Part shown: positions 16,161 to 25,695 of the stretch, one piece after another
Layout: every line of letters begins with the position of its first letter
How positions within the stretch are numbered: the stretch's first letter is position 1
Source: Coleofasciculus sp040219735
GTDB lineage: Bacteria > Cyanobacteriota > Cyanobacteriia > Cyanobacteriales > Coleofasciculaceae
Reading direction: 5' to 3' (one strand)
NCBI GenBank assembly: GCA_040219735.1
Contig: JAVJRX010000029.1
Length of the DNA: 64,000 nucleotides
Program-made: the position numbers and the translations under genes
The notes under the pieces: model-generated
Database searches by the model: none
Told to the model about the DNA's origin: nothing
What the model saw: the letters and a program-made list of their open reading frames with translations, nothing else

Positions 16161-17234
16161 ATGGATGTTGCAACCCTTTCCAAACTTGGTGTAAAACATG
16201 CTGAAAATGCCGTAGCCGAATCCCTGCGGATTCAAACCGGATTAGATTGGACAAAGCCGGTTACGTTCTACGGGATTATCAATGAACGTTGTAATGTTAA
16301 ATGTCGCCAGTGTGAGTATTGGCGACTCCCGAAATATAAGGACGAAATGACGGTAGAGGATTGGAAACGCGCCCTCCTCAGCATAAAAGACTTTGTGGGC
16401 GAGTATTCCATCAACTTTAGTGGCGGCGAACCTTATATCAAAAAAGGATTTCTCGACATACTGGCGTTTGCCAATAGCAATGGTATCCACTGCGGTGTGA
16501 CCACAAATGGCTCATGCATGACCCAGGAAAACGCTGCCAAAACTGTAGCAGCGCGTCCCTTTAATGTAAATATGTCAGTGGATGCACCCAATGCAGAACT
16601 CCATGATTACCTGCGGGGTCAACCTGGTTTATTTACTAAGCTTTCTAACGGCATTAAGTATCTACGTCAGGAACAGGAAAAACAAGGCATAAGTTTTCCA
16701 ATTATTGTCAAACCGACACTTAATCGCCTCAATTTCCGTTTAATGCCTGAACTGGTAGAATGGGCGCAACAGATTGGCGCTACGGCTGTTAATTTCCAGC
16801 CCGTCAATCTTTGGACACCAGAAACCTATAATGAACTGTGGCTCAAAACTGAAGACTATGAAGACTTTGCTCAGGTAATTGAGCGCCTGATTGAAATGAA
16901 GCAAAACGGTGCGCCGATTATGACGGGTGATGATGTTCTGCGGCTTTTCTTACCTCACTTCCGTGAAGAAAAGGCTCCTGAATCCGTTCGCCCCTGTCGA
17001 GTTGGGCTTCGCAATTTCTGGATTGAAACAGATGGGAATGTGAAACTCTGTAATGATTATCCAGTCATTGGTAATGTTAAACACCAGAGTGCTAAAGAAA
17101 TCTGGTATGGAGAAAAAGCCAAAGAGATTCGCCAGCAGACATTGGACTGCGGTAAACTTTGTTTGATTACCTGCGTGTCGCAAAAAACGCTTAAGGATAA
17201 GGTTTTGATGGGAATGAAGCTACTGAAGAATTGA
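16161..17234 (+). CDS. Radical SAM protein with SPASM-like C-terminus
   Basis: A 357-aa radical SAM enzyme. The [4Fe-4S] site is ERCNVKCRQCEYW (CX3CX2C, near residues 43-50), followed by the SAM-binding FSGGEPYI motif. The C-terminal half has clustered cysteines (RPCRVG, VKLCNDYP, DCGKLCLITC), a SPASM-like auxiliary cluster region as in enzymes that modify peptides, sugars or cofactors. No precursor peptide gene is visible next to it, so the substrate is open. A GAGGT box 6 bases before the ATG supports the start, and a strong terminator follows, so it appears monocistronic. The next gene, a methyltransferase, converges on it. Confidence 0.8.
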   Translation: MDVATLSKLGVKHAENAVAESLRIQTGLDWTKPVTFYGIINERCNVKCRQCEYWRLPKYKDEMTVEDWKRALLSIKDFVGEYSINFSGGEPYIKKGFLDILAFANSNGIHCGVTTNGSCMTQENAAKTVAARPFNVNMSVDAPNAELHDYLRGQPGLFTKLSNGIKYLRQEQEKQGISFPIIVKPTLNRLNFRLMPELVEWAQQIGATAVNFQPVNLWTPETYNELWLKTEDYEDFAQVIERLIEMKQNGAPIMTGDDVLRLFLPHFREEKAPESVRPCRVGLRNFWIETDGNVKLCNDYPVIGNVKHQSAKEIWYGEKAKEIRQQTLDCGKLCLITCVSQKTLKDKVLMGMKLLKN

Positions 17235-17249
17235 CCAAAAATTAAGCGT

Positions 17250-17318
17250 ATCCCTCGCCTAGAGAACAGAACTGTACTATGTTCTCAGGTCGAGGCGAGG
17301 GATTTCATTTTTGTTTCA
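17250..17318 (+). terminator. Rho-independent terminator
   Basis: ATCCCTCGCCT (17250-17260) pairs with AGGCGAGGGAT (17293-17303), and an inner stem GAGAACA/TGTTCTC (17262-17268 and 17280-17286) extends it. It is followed by TTCATTTTTGTTT. It begins 16 bases after the radical SAM stop codon and also lies beyond the convergent methyltransferase, so it may insulate both. Confidence 0.85.
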
Positions 17319-17391
17319 CATAACAGGTTCGCTAGAGACGTCCCGTACTTGGGGTGATAATAAAATTTTATTACAAATTTGCATAAAACTT

Positions 17392-18273
17392 TTACGCAGG
17401 TTTCATCAAATACGCCCGTTGCATATCCCTAGCGTTAATGGAGATTCTTACTCGATTTAGATTAAATTTTTTGGAAAAATCATTGAGTTTATCTTTGATT
17501 AGTTTATTTTTACTCATAACACCAAAATTATAAAAAAGCCTGTCTAGGGTTAGGGAACGACCAACATAGTCTAACTTCAGCATTGTCAAGCCAGCTTGAG
17601 TTGCCATTTTTTCTAGAGTCTGGCTGGTAAAAAAGTAAATATGTCCATTGCAACTTAGGCTTCTTTCTCTTTTGCCCAACAATTTGAACACTAATGTGTC
17701 GTATCTGGGCGTTTCTACGACAAAGACACCACCTGGCTTCAAGAGGCGATAAACTTCTTTAAAAGTCATAGATGGATTAGGTACATGCTCTATAACATGC
17801 ATCATTAATACTACATCGACTGAATTATCGCTAATTTCTGCTTTTTCTAAGATGCTAGGAATAGCTTTTATGCCAAAATGAGATTCTGCATATTTACATG
17901 CACCTAAACTAGGTTCAACTCCCATCACATCCCATTCATCTTCTTTAAAAAAATTTAATAAGTAACCAAAACTACTGCCTATTTCCAGTAGTTTGCCTTT
18001 TTGGGGATAATATTCAGTCAGAAATTTTTTGGTTGATTCATAATCTTTAACCTGAAGTGATTCTTTTTCTAACTTTTGTCGATCTGGATTAGATAGAACC
18101 CAATCTGGATTCCACGTCTCGATCCCTACATGATCCGCATCTTTTGCCCTAGGGTTAGCATACATCAAGTTGCAACAGTTACACTGAACAATTTGACTGA
18201 TTTGAGCTATACCAGGTTCAAACAAAATACTGTAGTCATCGCTACCGCAGAGATTGCATCTAACATATTGCAT
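17392..18273 (-). CDS. SAM-dependent methyltransferase with N-terminal zinc-binding cysteines
   Basis: A 293-aa protein. The N-terminal 45 residues carry two CX2C pairs (RCNLCGSDDY and QCNCCNLMYANPR), a zinc ribbon-like cap found in sugar- and lipid-linked methyltransferases. The SAM-binding motif is LLEIGSSFGYLLNFF, with the acidic residue in GVEPSLGA and the post motif VVLMMHVIEHVPNP. No partner operon is evident: it converges with the radical SAM gene and is followed upstream by a HAD hydrolase gene 139 bases away. The acceptor is unknown. Confidence 0.75.
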   Translation of the reverse strand: MQYVRCNLCGSDDYSILFEPGIAQISQIVQCNCCNLMYANPRAKDADHVGIETWNPDWVLSNPDRQKLEKESLQVKDYESTKKFLTEYYPQKGKLLEIGSSFGYLLNFFKEDEWDVMGVEPSLGACKYAESHFGIKAIPSILEKAEISDNSVDVVLMMHVIEHVPNPSMTFKEVYRLLKPGGVFVVETPRYDTLVFKLLGKRERSLSCNGHIYFFTSQTLEKMATQAGLTMLKLDYVGRSLTLDRLFYNFGVMSKNKLIKDKLNDFSKKFNLNRVRISINARDMQRAYLMKPA

Positions 18274-18412
18274 ACCTCATCGCTCCTTACTTAGCTCAAT
18301 CTTTTATGTCCATGATACATGGATTTGCACTAGACGTGACGTTCTTAAGCTAAAATTTAGCTTTTAAAAAGAGGGTGCAAGACATCAATTTCAGGAACCC
18401 ATGATCTGAACT

Positions 18413-19201
18413 CTAGTTAGACCAAGCTGAGAAATCCTGAGCAAACTTGGACAGAGACAATAACTGAATTCTTGGATGACAGCGGACTTCGTTGCGATGC
18501 GCTGCTGTATTATAACCCCAATCTGCTAAATACAGTCTCACCTGAGCTAAGTCTGATTGTTGTGCTACTGATAGTAGGGTATTTAACCGATCTTCTACAA
18601 ACCAAAGACTGTCAAAATTTCCCGTAAATTCATTGATCAGTTGTCGTAGAGTTTGATGTTTGGGACGTTTAATTTCTTTGCCAATAATTCTATCCTCTGA
18701 TAGTTCGATACCTTGTTGTTGTAATAACTGCTTTGCAAAGCGCCCTTCTTTTGTAGTTACAATAAAAACCTGCGTTGGCGTTTCTAATATTTGCTGTAAG
18801 CGCTCAATCACCCCAGGATAAAAGCGGTGCAGCGCTAACCAGCTATCTAAATCAGTCGTAATCCATTCATCGCGAATTTTATCTAACTGTTGACCCAAGT
18901 TTTGTGGCTGCAAGTTTTCGGAATCAACACATTGCTGCAAAACAGTTGACCAATCGTGCAAAATTTGGGATTCTGAAACGCCTAAAAGTAAAACTCTCAC
19001 TAAAACAGGCATTTCCCACCCTGTTTCAATAACAGGGCGCAAGCGGTAAAATTTTTCGGCTAAGTCTGGCGGGGGTGTTGTGTTTTTAGGTTGCCAAATT
19101 TTGCAGTAGGTACGCCAAGCCGTTTGGAAATATTCCAGAAGTCCATCACATATAACGCCATCAAAGTCGAGGGCGAGAATAGTGGGAGTATGAGTTAACA
19201 T
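18413..19201 (-). CDS. HAD-superfamily hydrolase
   Basis: A 262-aa HAD phosphatase-like protein. Motif I is LALDFDGVICDG near residues 9-20, with the nucleophile aspartate and the general acid two residues later. Motif II is VFIVTTKEGRF and motif IV is LWFVEDRLNTL. A helical cap lies between motifs I and II. It is related to phosphoglycolate phosphatase-like and haloacid dehalogenase-like enzymes. The substrate cannot be told from the sequence. The start MLTHTPTILALDFDG is the only sensible one. Confidence 0.75.
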   Translation of the reverse strand: MLTHTPTILALDFDGVICDGLLEYFQTAWRTYCKIWQPKNTTPPPDLAEKFYRLRPVIETGWEMPVLVRVLLLGVSESQILHDWSTVLQQCVDSENLQPQNLGQQLDKIRDEWITTDLDSWLALHRFYPGVIERLQQILETPTQVFIVTTKEGRFAKQLLQQQGIELSEDRIIGKEIKRPKHQTLRQLINEFTGNFDSLWFVEDRLNTLLSVAQQSDLAQVRLYLADWGYNTAAHRNEVRCHPRIQLLSLSKFAQDFSAWSN

Positions 19202-19246
19202 AAAGCTATTTGAATGATGAATAAGAATCCAGGTGATTTAAGGGCT

Positions 19247-19263
19247 GGTGGGCAATGCCCACC
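19247..19263. repeat. GGTGGGCAATGCCCACC palindrome
   Basis: Same unit as at 4795-4811, here in the reverse context (GGGCT before, CTACGG after). It lies between the start of the HAD hydrolase gene and the 3' end of the carboxypeptidase gene. Confidence 0.65.
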
Positions 19264-19321
19264 CTACGGGATATCAAGGGTTTCGGCGCTCCAACAGGGC
19301 AAATTTCCAGTGTCATTGATC

Positions 19322-20641
19322 TTAATTGGCAATAACCTTATTGCGCTTGGGATCGCCAAGTTGGGAACGGGATTGAGAGCTTTTCGGGTTGAGACTGGGT
19401 TGATTGCCCCATTTTTGGGTAAGCTTGTCTAACAATTGGTCTTGCTGTTGGCGAAATTCCCAGACGTTATTACCACCATTAATAATCGCAAACCAAACCC
19501 GATCGCGATCGCGCGTTGGCATCACCCCAGCTAAAGCACTCACCTGGCGTAGGGTTCCGGTTTTCATCGCGGTTCCCTCTGGCAGGTTGCGAGCATAGAT
19601 TGTCCCGTTTTTATCCCGCCCAGCTAGGGGGAATAGATCAATAACACCTAAGTTATGAGGTATTAATATTTTGTCCAGTGCTATCAGCATAGCTGTAGCC
19701 GCACGGGGAGAGATTTTGTTTTCTGTTCCTAACCCCGATCCATTGATCAGTTGGATTTCCCCTTGAGGTACATTAGCTAACTTGGCGGCTTCTTTGGCAA
19801 CTACCTCAGCCCCACCAACAGCATCGGCTAAAATCTGAGCCATGCCATTGTTACTATAGATATTCATTTCTCTGAGGATTTCCGCCAAGGGTAGGGATTG
19901 GTGACGTAATAGTATCCTCATGTCGTCAGGCGGAGTTTTCACCGTTTTGATTTGACCGCTAATCACCAGCTCAGGTTTGGGGGTTCCGGGAGACATTCTG
20001 CCATGGTGAGTAATAATAGAACGAGACCAGGTTTTGGCATTCAATCCTGTCTTTAGCAACTCACCCGATCGCATCTGATTTTCTTCGTAGTTGAGATGAA
20101 AATTGCCAGCAATGACTAAATTGCCATTGACGCGGCGAATACCAACCTGGTTGAGACTATTAGCGAGTGCGATCGCTTCTTCCCAAACAAACAACGGATC
20201 ACCACTGCCTTTAATTACCAAATCTCCTTCTAATATGCCATCACGGATATCACCTGTAGCACCCACTTGCGTCTCAAATTTATGATCAGGTTTCCATTGA
20301 CTTAACGTCACCAATGTGGTAGCAATTTTAGTCAATGAAGCAGCAGGGAGGGGAACTTTACCCTGATGTTCTGCCATAACATTCAGCCCTGATTGTATCC
20401 AGATTCCTTGATTGTCTGCTAGTGAACCTTTGTTTCTTAGGTCTTGGAGATATTGATTAATCGTCGCTTCGGCGCTAGGGTCAGGCTTGGGCAGAGTAAA
20501 CAAGGAGGTTTCTTGCCATGGCAAGGGTTGGACAGTTTCCACCTTATCCAAATCCAACGTAGCTGCCTGCATCCCCACAATCTTGACCAATAACGCGGCT
20601 ATCGAAGAAGCAATCAATCCAGCACCAATTCGTTGTAACAT
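19322..20641 (-). CDS. dacB: D-alanyl-D-alanine carboxypeptidase/endopeptidase (PBP4 type)
   Basis: A periplasmic cell-wall enzyme trimming peptide side chains of peptidoglycan, class C penicillin-binding protein, 439 aa from the preferred start. The start at 20641 (MLQRIGAGLIASSIAALL) is chosen over an ATG at 20686 because GGAGGAG precedes it by 6 bases and it opens directly with a hydrophobic signal sequence. Catalytic motifs are PAASLTKIA (SxxK), IYSNNGMAQ (SxN) and AMKTGTLRQ (KTG). The C-terminal tail QPSLNPKSSQSRSQL is polar and probably disordered. It is transcribed divergently from plsX. Confidence 0.88.
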   Translation of the reverse strand: MLQRIGAGLIASSIAALLVKIVGMQAATLDLDKVETVQPLPWQETSLFTLPKPDPSAEATINQYLQDLRNKGSLADNQGIWIQSGLNVMAEHQGKVPLPAASLTKIATTLVTLSQWKPDHKFETQVGATGDIRDGILEGDLVIKGSGDPLFVWEEAIALANSLNQVGIRRVNGNLVIAGNFHLNYEENQMRSGELLKTGLNAKTWSRSIITHHGRMSPGTPKPELVISGQIKTVKTPPDDMRILLRHQSLPLAEILREMNIYSNNGMAQILADAVGGAEVVAKEAAKLANVPQGEIQLINGSGLGTENKISPRAATAMLIALDKILIPHNLGVIDLFPLAGRDKNGTIYARNLPEGTAMKTGTLRQVSALAGVMPTRDRDRVWFAIINGGNNVWEFRQQQDQLLDKLTQKWGNQPSLNPKSSQSRSQLGDPKRNKVIAN

Positions 20642-20857
20642 TCCGTTTCTCCTCCACGGTGCTTTATTGTACGAAGTGGATGGCACCGATGAAAAGGTTT
20701 CTTCAGAGGTTTTTCTGAGAGATCAGCACTTTTAAGCGCGTTGTAGGGTGTAGAATGTGGGGCTTCTCGCTAAATAAGTTAAAACAGGATTACTCGATCA
20801 ACGTTCTAGAGGTGAGGGCTTCTGTTAAAATCTTTAAGGTTTCTATCTCTTTGAGCA

Positions 20858-21943
20858 ATGGCATCTCGCGAACGGATCGCAATCGACGCGATGGGAGGGG
20901 ATCACGCTCCCTCAGAAATTGTGGCTGGAGCTATCCGAGCCCAAGAAGAGTTGGGCGTAGAGGTTATATTGGTTGGCGATACTCAGGCTATTGAAGCGTC
21001 CCTGAAAGAACACAAAAGTCCCTGCCAGCTAGAAATAGCCCAGGCGGAAGACGTAGTTGCCATGGAAGAGGAACCCTTGGTGGCGATAAAACGCAAACCC
21101 AAGGCGTCAATCAACGTGGCGATGGATTTAGTCAAAACCAAGCAAGCGCAAGCTGTGGTGTCGGCGGGGCATTCTGGCGCAGCTATGGCAGCAGCATTAC
21201 TGCGTTTGGGACGGCTCAAGGGCATCGATCGCCCAGCGATTGGCGCCATGTTCCCCACCCTCATAGCTGGAAAGCCGGTGATTATACTAGATGTGGGTGC
21301 AAATGTGGATTGTCGTCCCAAATATCTGGAGCAATTTGCGGTGATGGGCACGGTATACAGCCAGTATGTGCTAGGAATACCAGAACCCAAAGTCGGGTTG
21401 CTCAATATCGGGGAAGAAGACTGTAAGGGGAATGATTTAGCAATTCGGACTCATCAACTGCTACAGGACAATCCCAGAGTTTCCTTTCTGGGTAATGCTG
21501 AAGGGAGAGATGTACTCTCAGGTCAGTTTGATGTGATTGTCTGTGATGGCTTTGTCGGCAACATCTTACTCAAGTTTGCTGAAGCCGTGGGAGAAATCGT
21601 CTTGCAAATTTTGCGGGAGGAATTGCCCCAAGGCTTACATGGTCAACTGGGGACGGCGATTCTCAAGCCGAATCTGAAGCGGATTAAGCAGCGTATCGAT
21701 CATGCCGAACATGGTGGTGGGTTGCTATTGGGAGTGGATGGAGTCTGTATTATTAGCCATGGCAGTTCTCAAGCACCGTCTATTTTTAATGCGATTCGCT
21801 TGGCAAAAGAAGCGATTGATAATCAGGTGCTGGAGCGAATTCAGTCTACTGAGATCAAACCGGCGAAACAATCGGTAACCCGGAGTGGGGGCACTGAAGC
21901 GTTAGAGGTGACCAATGAGCCATCAGAGGAGGCTACAGGTTAG
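20858..21943 (+). CDS. plsX: Phosphate acyltransferase PlsX
   Basis: Makes acyl-phosphate from acyl-ACP, the donor for PlsY in phospholipid synthesis; a peripheral membrane enzyme. The 361-aa sequence begins RIAIDAMGGDHAPSEIVAGA, the family signature. It continues with VSAGHSGAAMAAALLRLGR, PTLIAGKPVIILDVGANVDC and DGFVGNILLKFAEAVGE. The last 25 residues (TEIKPAKQSVTRSGGTEAL) are an unconserved tail. fabH follows 84 bases later in the same direction, the standard lipid pair. Confidence 0.95.
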   Translation: MASRERIAIDAMGGDHAPSEIVAGAIRAQEELGVEVILVGDTQAIEASLKEHKSPCQLEIAQAEDVVAMEEEPLVAIKRKPKASINVAMDLVKTKQAQAVVSAGHSGAAMAAALLRLGRLKGIDRPAIGAMFPTLIAGKPVIILDVGANVDCRPKYLEQFAVMGTVYSQYVLGIPEPKVGLLNIGEEDCKGNDLAIRTHQLLQDNPRVSFLGNAEGRDVLSGQFDVIVCDGFVGNILLKFAEAVGEIVLQILREELPQGLHGQLGTAILKPNLKRIKQRIDHAEHGGGLLLGVDGVCIISHGSSQAPSIFNAIRLAKEAIDNQVLERIQSTEIKPAKQSVTRSGGTEALEVTNEPSEEATG

Positions 21944-22027
21944 CTTGATGCGATCGCGATGAGAATGCAAGCAGACGCGATAGTGGGGCGGGAAGTGAAT
22001 TGGCGGTTTCTTTGATGGAGAATCATT

Positions 22028-23023
22028 TTGAATCAACTAGGCACAGGGATTGCGATTACCGGGAGTGGTTCGGCGACACCCGATGTTATTTTGGAGAACC
22101 ATCAACTCAGCCAGATAGTTGAGACATCAGATGAGTGGATTGCCACGCGCACAGGAATTCGTCAACGGTGTCTAGCTGACGCTCAAGCCAGTTTGAGTGG
22201 GTTAGCAGCCCAAGCGGCAAAGCGGGCGATCGCGATGGCGGGAATTGAGCCTGAAGCGTTACAGCTCATTATTCTGGCAACGTCTACACCTGATGATCTG
22301 TTTGGTACGGCGAGTCAAATTCAGGCGTTACTCGGCGCCTCTAATGCTGTTGCCTTTGACCTCACGGCGGCTTGTTCTGGCTTCGTGTTTGGTTTAGTAA
22401 CCGCCGCCCAGTTTATCCGGACTGGAGTTTATCAAAATATTTTATTAATTGGTGCGGATATGTTGTCGCGCTGGCTGGATTGGTCCGATCGCGGCACCTG
22501 TGTATTATTTGGTGATGGCGCGGGGGCTGTGGTGTTACAGGCAAATGAGCGCGATCGCTTATTAGGATTCCAGATTCGCAGTGATGGCACTCAGAATAAA
22601 TGCTTACAGTTAGCTTACAAACCACAAACCCAGCAACTTGTCAAGGACATCGAAGTCGGTCAAGGAAATTTTGCGTCGATTACCATGAACGGCAAAGAAG
22701 TCTATCGATTTGCCGTACAAAAAGTGCCAGAAGTGATTGAAAAAGCGCTATTTCAGGCGAATCTTACCGCAGAGGATGTAGACTGGCTGCTACTTCACCA
22801 AGCCAATCAACGGATTCTGGATGCAGTTGCTCAACGGTTGAAGATTCCCAGCCATAAGGTTTTGAGTAATCTGAGTCAGTATGGGAACACATCCGCCGCG
22901 TCGATTCCCTTAATGCTCGATGAAGCCGTGCGATCGGGAAAAATTCAACCCGGTGATATTATTGCCAGTTCCGGTTTTGGTGCGGGATTAACTTGGGGAG
23001 CAGCTATTTTTCAATGGGGATGA
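22028..23023 (+). CDS. fabH: 3-oxoacyl-ACP synthase III (FabH)
   Basis: Starts fatty acid elongation by condensing acetyl-CoA with malonyl-ACP. The 331-aa protein has the catalytic triad: Cys in LTAACSGFVFG, His in LLLHQANQRI and Asn in YGNTSAASIPL. The start is a TTG at 22028 with GGAGA at 22016-22020 just upstream. There is no in-frame ATG before residue 71, so the rare start is well supported. It lies downstream of plsX and is probably co-transcribed. The 299 bases after it hold no visible gene. Confidence 0.94.
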   Translation: MNQLGTGIAITGSGSATPDVILENHQLSQIVETSDEWIATRTGIRQRCLADAQASLSGLAAQAAKRAIAMAGIEPEALQLIILATSTPDDLFGTASQIQALLGASNAVAFDLTAACSGFVFGLVTAAQFIRTGVYQNILLIGADMLSRWLDWSDRGTCVLFGDGAGAVVLQANERDRLLGFQIRSDGTQNKCLQLAYKPQTQQLVKDIEVGQGNFASITMNGKEVYRFAVQKVPEVIEKALFQANLTAEDVDWLLLHQANQRILDAVAQRLKIPSHKVLSNLSQYGNTSAASIPLMLDEAVRSGKIQPGDIIASSGFGAGLTWGAAIFQWG

Positions 23024-23322
23024 TAAGATCCCACTCATCGTCGGCTGATGGCTCATTTTGCCATGCAAGTGTTACCTAAAATCCCACGAAATGAACCATG
23101 CCCGTTTTTTTAAATGTATAGAAAAGATAAGGTTATGGCGGTTGGCCAACAGGATATGTTATTAATTAATTAGTCCATGAATATCTAGAGAATCATCGAA
23201 AACTATCGAACAGGAATACTGGAAATATAATTCTCGAATGAGGTAATAGGACTTTCAGCGCATAGTGGTTGAGTTTATTTTGCACCGTATTGGACAAAAC
23301 TAACCTATTGGGGGATTAAATT

Positions 23323-25644
23323 ATGGATTTAAATACTCACTTGAAGTTATTAAGTAGATTGGATTCGGAATCTCAAAAAATCATGCTTGAATTGCAAGCC
23401 ATGTTCTCTGCTGCAGGTCTTGCAGTAAGAGGCCGTGGAACGCATACTGACGGAATTATAGTCAAGGGAAACTTAACAGTACTGTATAGTAGTGATGTCC
23501 CCTCTCATTCGCTATTCACACCGGGTAAAAAATATGATGTCATTTTTCGTCATGCAAATATTGTGGGTGGTGCAAAAGATGACGCTCTTATAAACGGTCG
23601 TGGTTCAGCTATTAGAATTGGAAATATAGGTGATGACCTAAGTAAGCCCGGACTACTGGATCTTGTACTCAATACCGGTGAAGTTTTCGGACTTCCAACA
23701 GCCCGATTATATCATCAATTTTTTGGTTCAGATTTTCATCAAAAAAGTGACATGCTTGCCAGTGGCAGTTTAAGAAGGTATGGAGTGGAAGCAGCCTTGC
23801 GCAATCCAGATTCGTTTACTGAATTGTACTATCACACACAGCTTTGTTTTGAATGGGTGGATTCCAAAAAGAAATCCCGTTATGCCCGCTTTCGCCTTTT
23901 AAATCCCAATCAAAGCACGGAAGGCGGTTTATTAGATGAAAATGTTGAAATAGGTCCTAGACTGGTATTACCCAGAGAACGGGGCGATACTCGCGAAAAA
24001 AATTACCTGAGAAATGAGTTTCGCCAACGATTGACTGGCGGAGCCATAGTGGAGTACGTCTTGCAAGCCCAATTCAGATCAATTGAGGAAAAGGCATTAG
24101 ATTGCAGTAACCCATGGGATCCAAATACCTATCCTTGGCTCGATATAGCAGCCATAGTGCTTGATCAAGATGAATCTGAAAATGATCATTTTCAAGAAAT
24201 TGCCTACAATCCAGGCAATACTCACTTTGATTTAAGACTTCCCGATTCATATAGTGTAGATGATTTTGCATCACTGGGAGTGTCTGGTGCATTAGTTCAT
24301 TATTTCGGCTCCATTGTTCGTGCTGAACGCACTCAGTATTTGTATGGAAGTAAGGATGATTTGCCTGGAAAACCAGTTTATTTCCCTCTCCCGGTGACTG
24401 AAATACCTTCAAAAAGATTCCTTTTCCTATTAGAAAAATATAATTTTCTTACAGATAAATTATACCCTTCAGATGGTGACCACGATAAGATTGAAGCACT
24501 TGTTTCAGCCATGCCTACTACGGCTTTGGATTTGGCGGTTGGCAGTATTGAACCCAGCGATATTCCTGACAGCTACTTTTTGGAACGTCGGCTCAATGGG
24601 TACAATCCAGGTGCGATTCGCGAATCCTCTGGTCAAGAAGGCTGGACACATGAGCTTACTCACAATCTAGCAAAATATGACATCAAGCCAGGTTTGCACT
24701 TTCCTGATTTTGTTCAATGTCGGCTTGTTGTTGATAAACAAAATGGTATCAAGTTGCATTCGATTAAAATAGATGACAATGAAATTACACCGTGCCAAAA
24801 ACAATGGCAACATGCTAAGCATGTCTACCTGGAGGCCGAATTTGTTTCACAAGAACTGAAACTTCATTTAGCCCGTTGTCACTTTAATATTGAACAATAC
24901 GTTATGGCTATCAAGAGAAGACTCGCACCCACTCATCCTGTGCGGGCGTTTATTGATCCTCATCTTGAAGGGCTGATGTTTATCAACTCATCATCTGTTC
25001 CAAAGATTATCGGTTCTACAGGTTTCATTCCTATCGCCTCCATGCTAACGCAGGGTTCTATTGTTGATGTAATTAAAAATGAGTTAAGTAAACTAAGTTA
25101 TATGTGGAATCCAATCGCTGATTTGCCACGTGATATTCCCGGAGACCTTTTTACACCTGCAGCAACAGCCTATTGGGAACTGCTTAAAGATTATGTTGAG
25201 AAAGGTTTAGTACAACCATTTAAAGATGAACTTTGCACTGAAGCAAATGCAACTCAGATTGACGAACTTTTTGCTGAATTAAAACAACGAAGTCTTTACT
25301 CCGGAGACCAATCACCCAACTACGATTCATCAGAGCTTAAAAGTCTGTTGATGTACATTATCTACCATTCAAGCTTCCTGCACTCATGGGCTAACTTTAA
25401 ACAATATGATGATGCTGGAAATCCTAATCATGTAGCAATGGGCGATTATAGTCAATATGACCAACAGATGCAGGACAAGATACGCTTCTCTCAACGGTCT
25501 TTAACATGGGTGCTTTCATCAATTCGATACAACCCAGTTGTAGTATACGGATCGGATTTACTCAAACAGCTCATTCGGGAAAAATTATCAGTATTGGAAC
25601 CCGGACTTCCATTAAAGGATCTTATGATGAGTATTAATATTTAA
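23323..25644 (+). CDS. Lipoxygenase-like protein with an altered iron site
   Basis: A 773-aa protein of the lipoxygenase family, which oxygenates polyunsaturated fatty acids with a non-heme iron. The signature helix runs WQHAKHVYLEAEFVSQELKL from W495 and aligns without gaps to plant lipoxygenases. In soybean numbering the iron ligands are H499, H504, H690, N694 and the C-terminal I839. Here the equivalents are Q510, H515, H687, N691 and I773, so only the first histidine is replaced (codon CAA). HPVRAFIDPH and FLHSWANFKQ are further matches. The N-terminal 250 residues do not look like a PLAT domain. GGGGG at 23310-23314 precedes the ATG. The gene is AT-rich and lacks HIP1 sites, suggesting acquisition. 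It may be a catalytically altered enzyme or a binding protein. Confidence 0.75.
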   Translation: MDLNTHLKLLSRLDSESQKIMLELQAMFSAAGLAVRGRGTHTDGIIVKGNLTVLYSSDVPSHSLFTPGKKYDVIFRHANIVGGAKDDALINGRGSAIRIGNIGDDLSKPGLLDLVLNTGEVFGLPTARLYHQFFGSDFHQKSDMLASGSLRRYGVEAALRNPDSFTELYYHTQLCFEWVDSKKKSRYARFRLLNPNQSTEGGLLDENVEIGPRLVLPRERGDTREKNYLRNEFRQRLTGGAIVEYVLQAQFRSIEEKALDCSNPWDPNTYPWLDIAAIVLDQDESENDHFQEIAYNPGNTHFDLRLPDSYSVDDFASLGVSGALVHYFGSIVRAERTQYLYGSKDDLPGKPVYFPLPVTEIPSKRFLFLLEKYNFLTDKLYPSDGDHDKIEALVSAMPTTALDLAVGSIEPSDIPDSYFLERRLNGYNPGAIRESSGQEGWTHELTHNLAKYDIKPGLHFPDFVQCRLVVDKQNGIKLHSIKIDDNEITPCQKQWQHAKHVYLEAEFVSQELKLHLARCHFNIEQYVMAIKRRLAPTHPVRAFIDPHLEGLMFINSSSVPKIIGSTGFIPIASMLTQGSIVDVIKNELSKLSYMWNPIADLPRDIPGDLFTPAATAYWELLKDYVEKGLVQPFKDELCTEANATQIDELFAELKQRSLYSGDQSPNYDSSELKSLLMYIIYHSSFLHSWANFKQYDDAGNPNHVAMGDYSQYDQQMQDKIRFSQRSLTWVLSSIRYNPVVVYGSDLLKQLIREKLSVLEPGLPLKDLMMSINI

Positions 25645-25695
25645 ACCGCGTCCAAGTTGAAACCTGGAGTTTTGGCACTCCTTGAGGTTAACCTA
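25644..25695 (+). repeat. 52-bp inverted duplication, left arm
   Basis: Begins at the last base of the lipoxygenase-like stop codon and matches the reverse complement of 26349-26400 with about one mismatch (25686). The right arm belongs to the 3' part of the decayed gene at 26199-27446, where it encodes SKLKPGVLALLEVNL. The left arm is therefore a displaced copy fused to a transposase fragment. Confidence 0.8.

Noticed and set aside
20642..20686. Upstream ATG of the PBP4-type gene
   Set aside because: A GGAGGAG box lies between it and the next ATG, which also starts the signal sequence directly.
24074..24412. 112-codon minus-strand frame inside the lipoxygenase-like gene
   Set aside because: It is antisense to a region with clear protein conservation and has no motif of its own.
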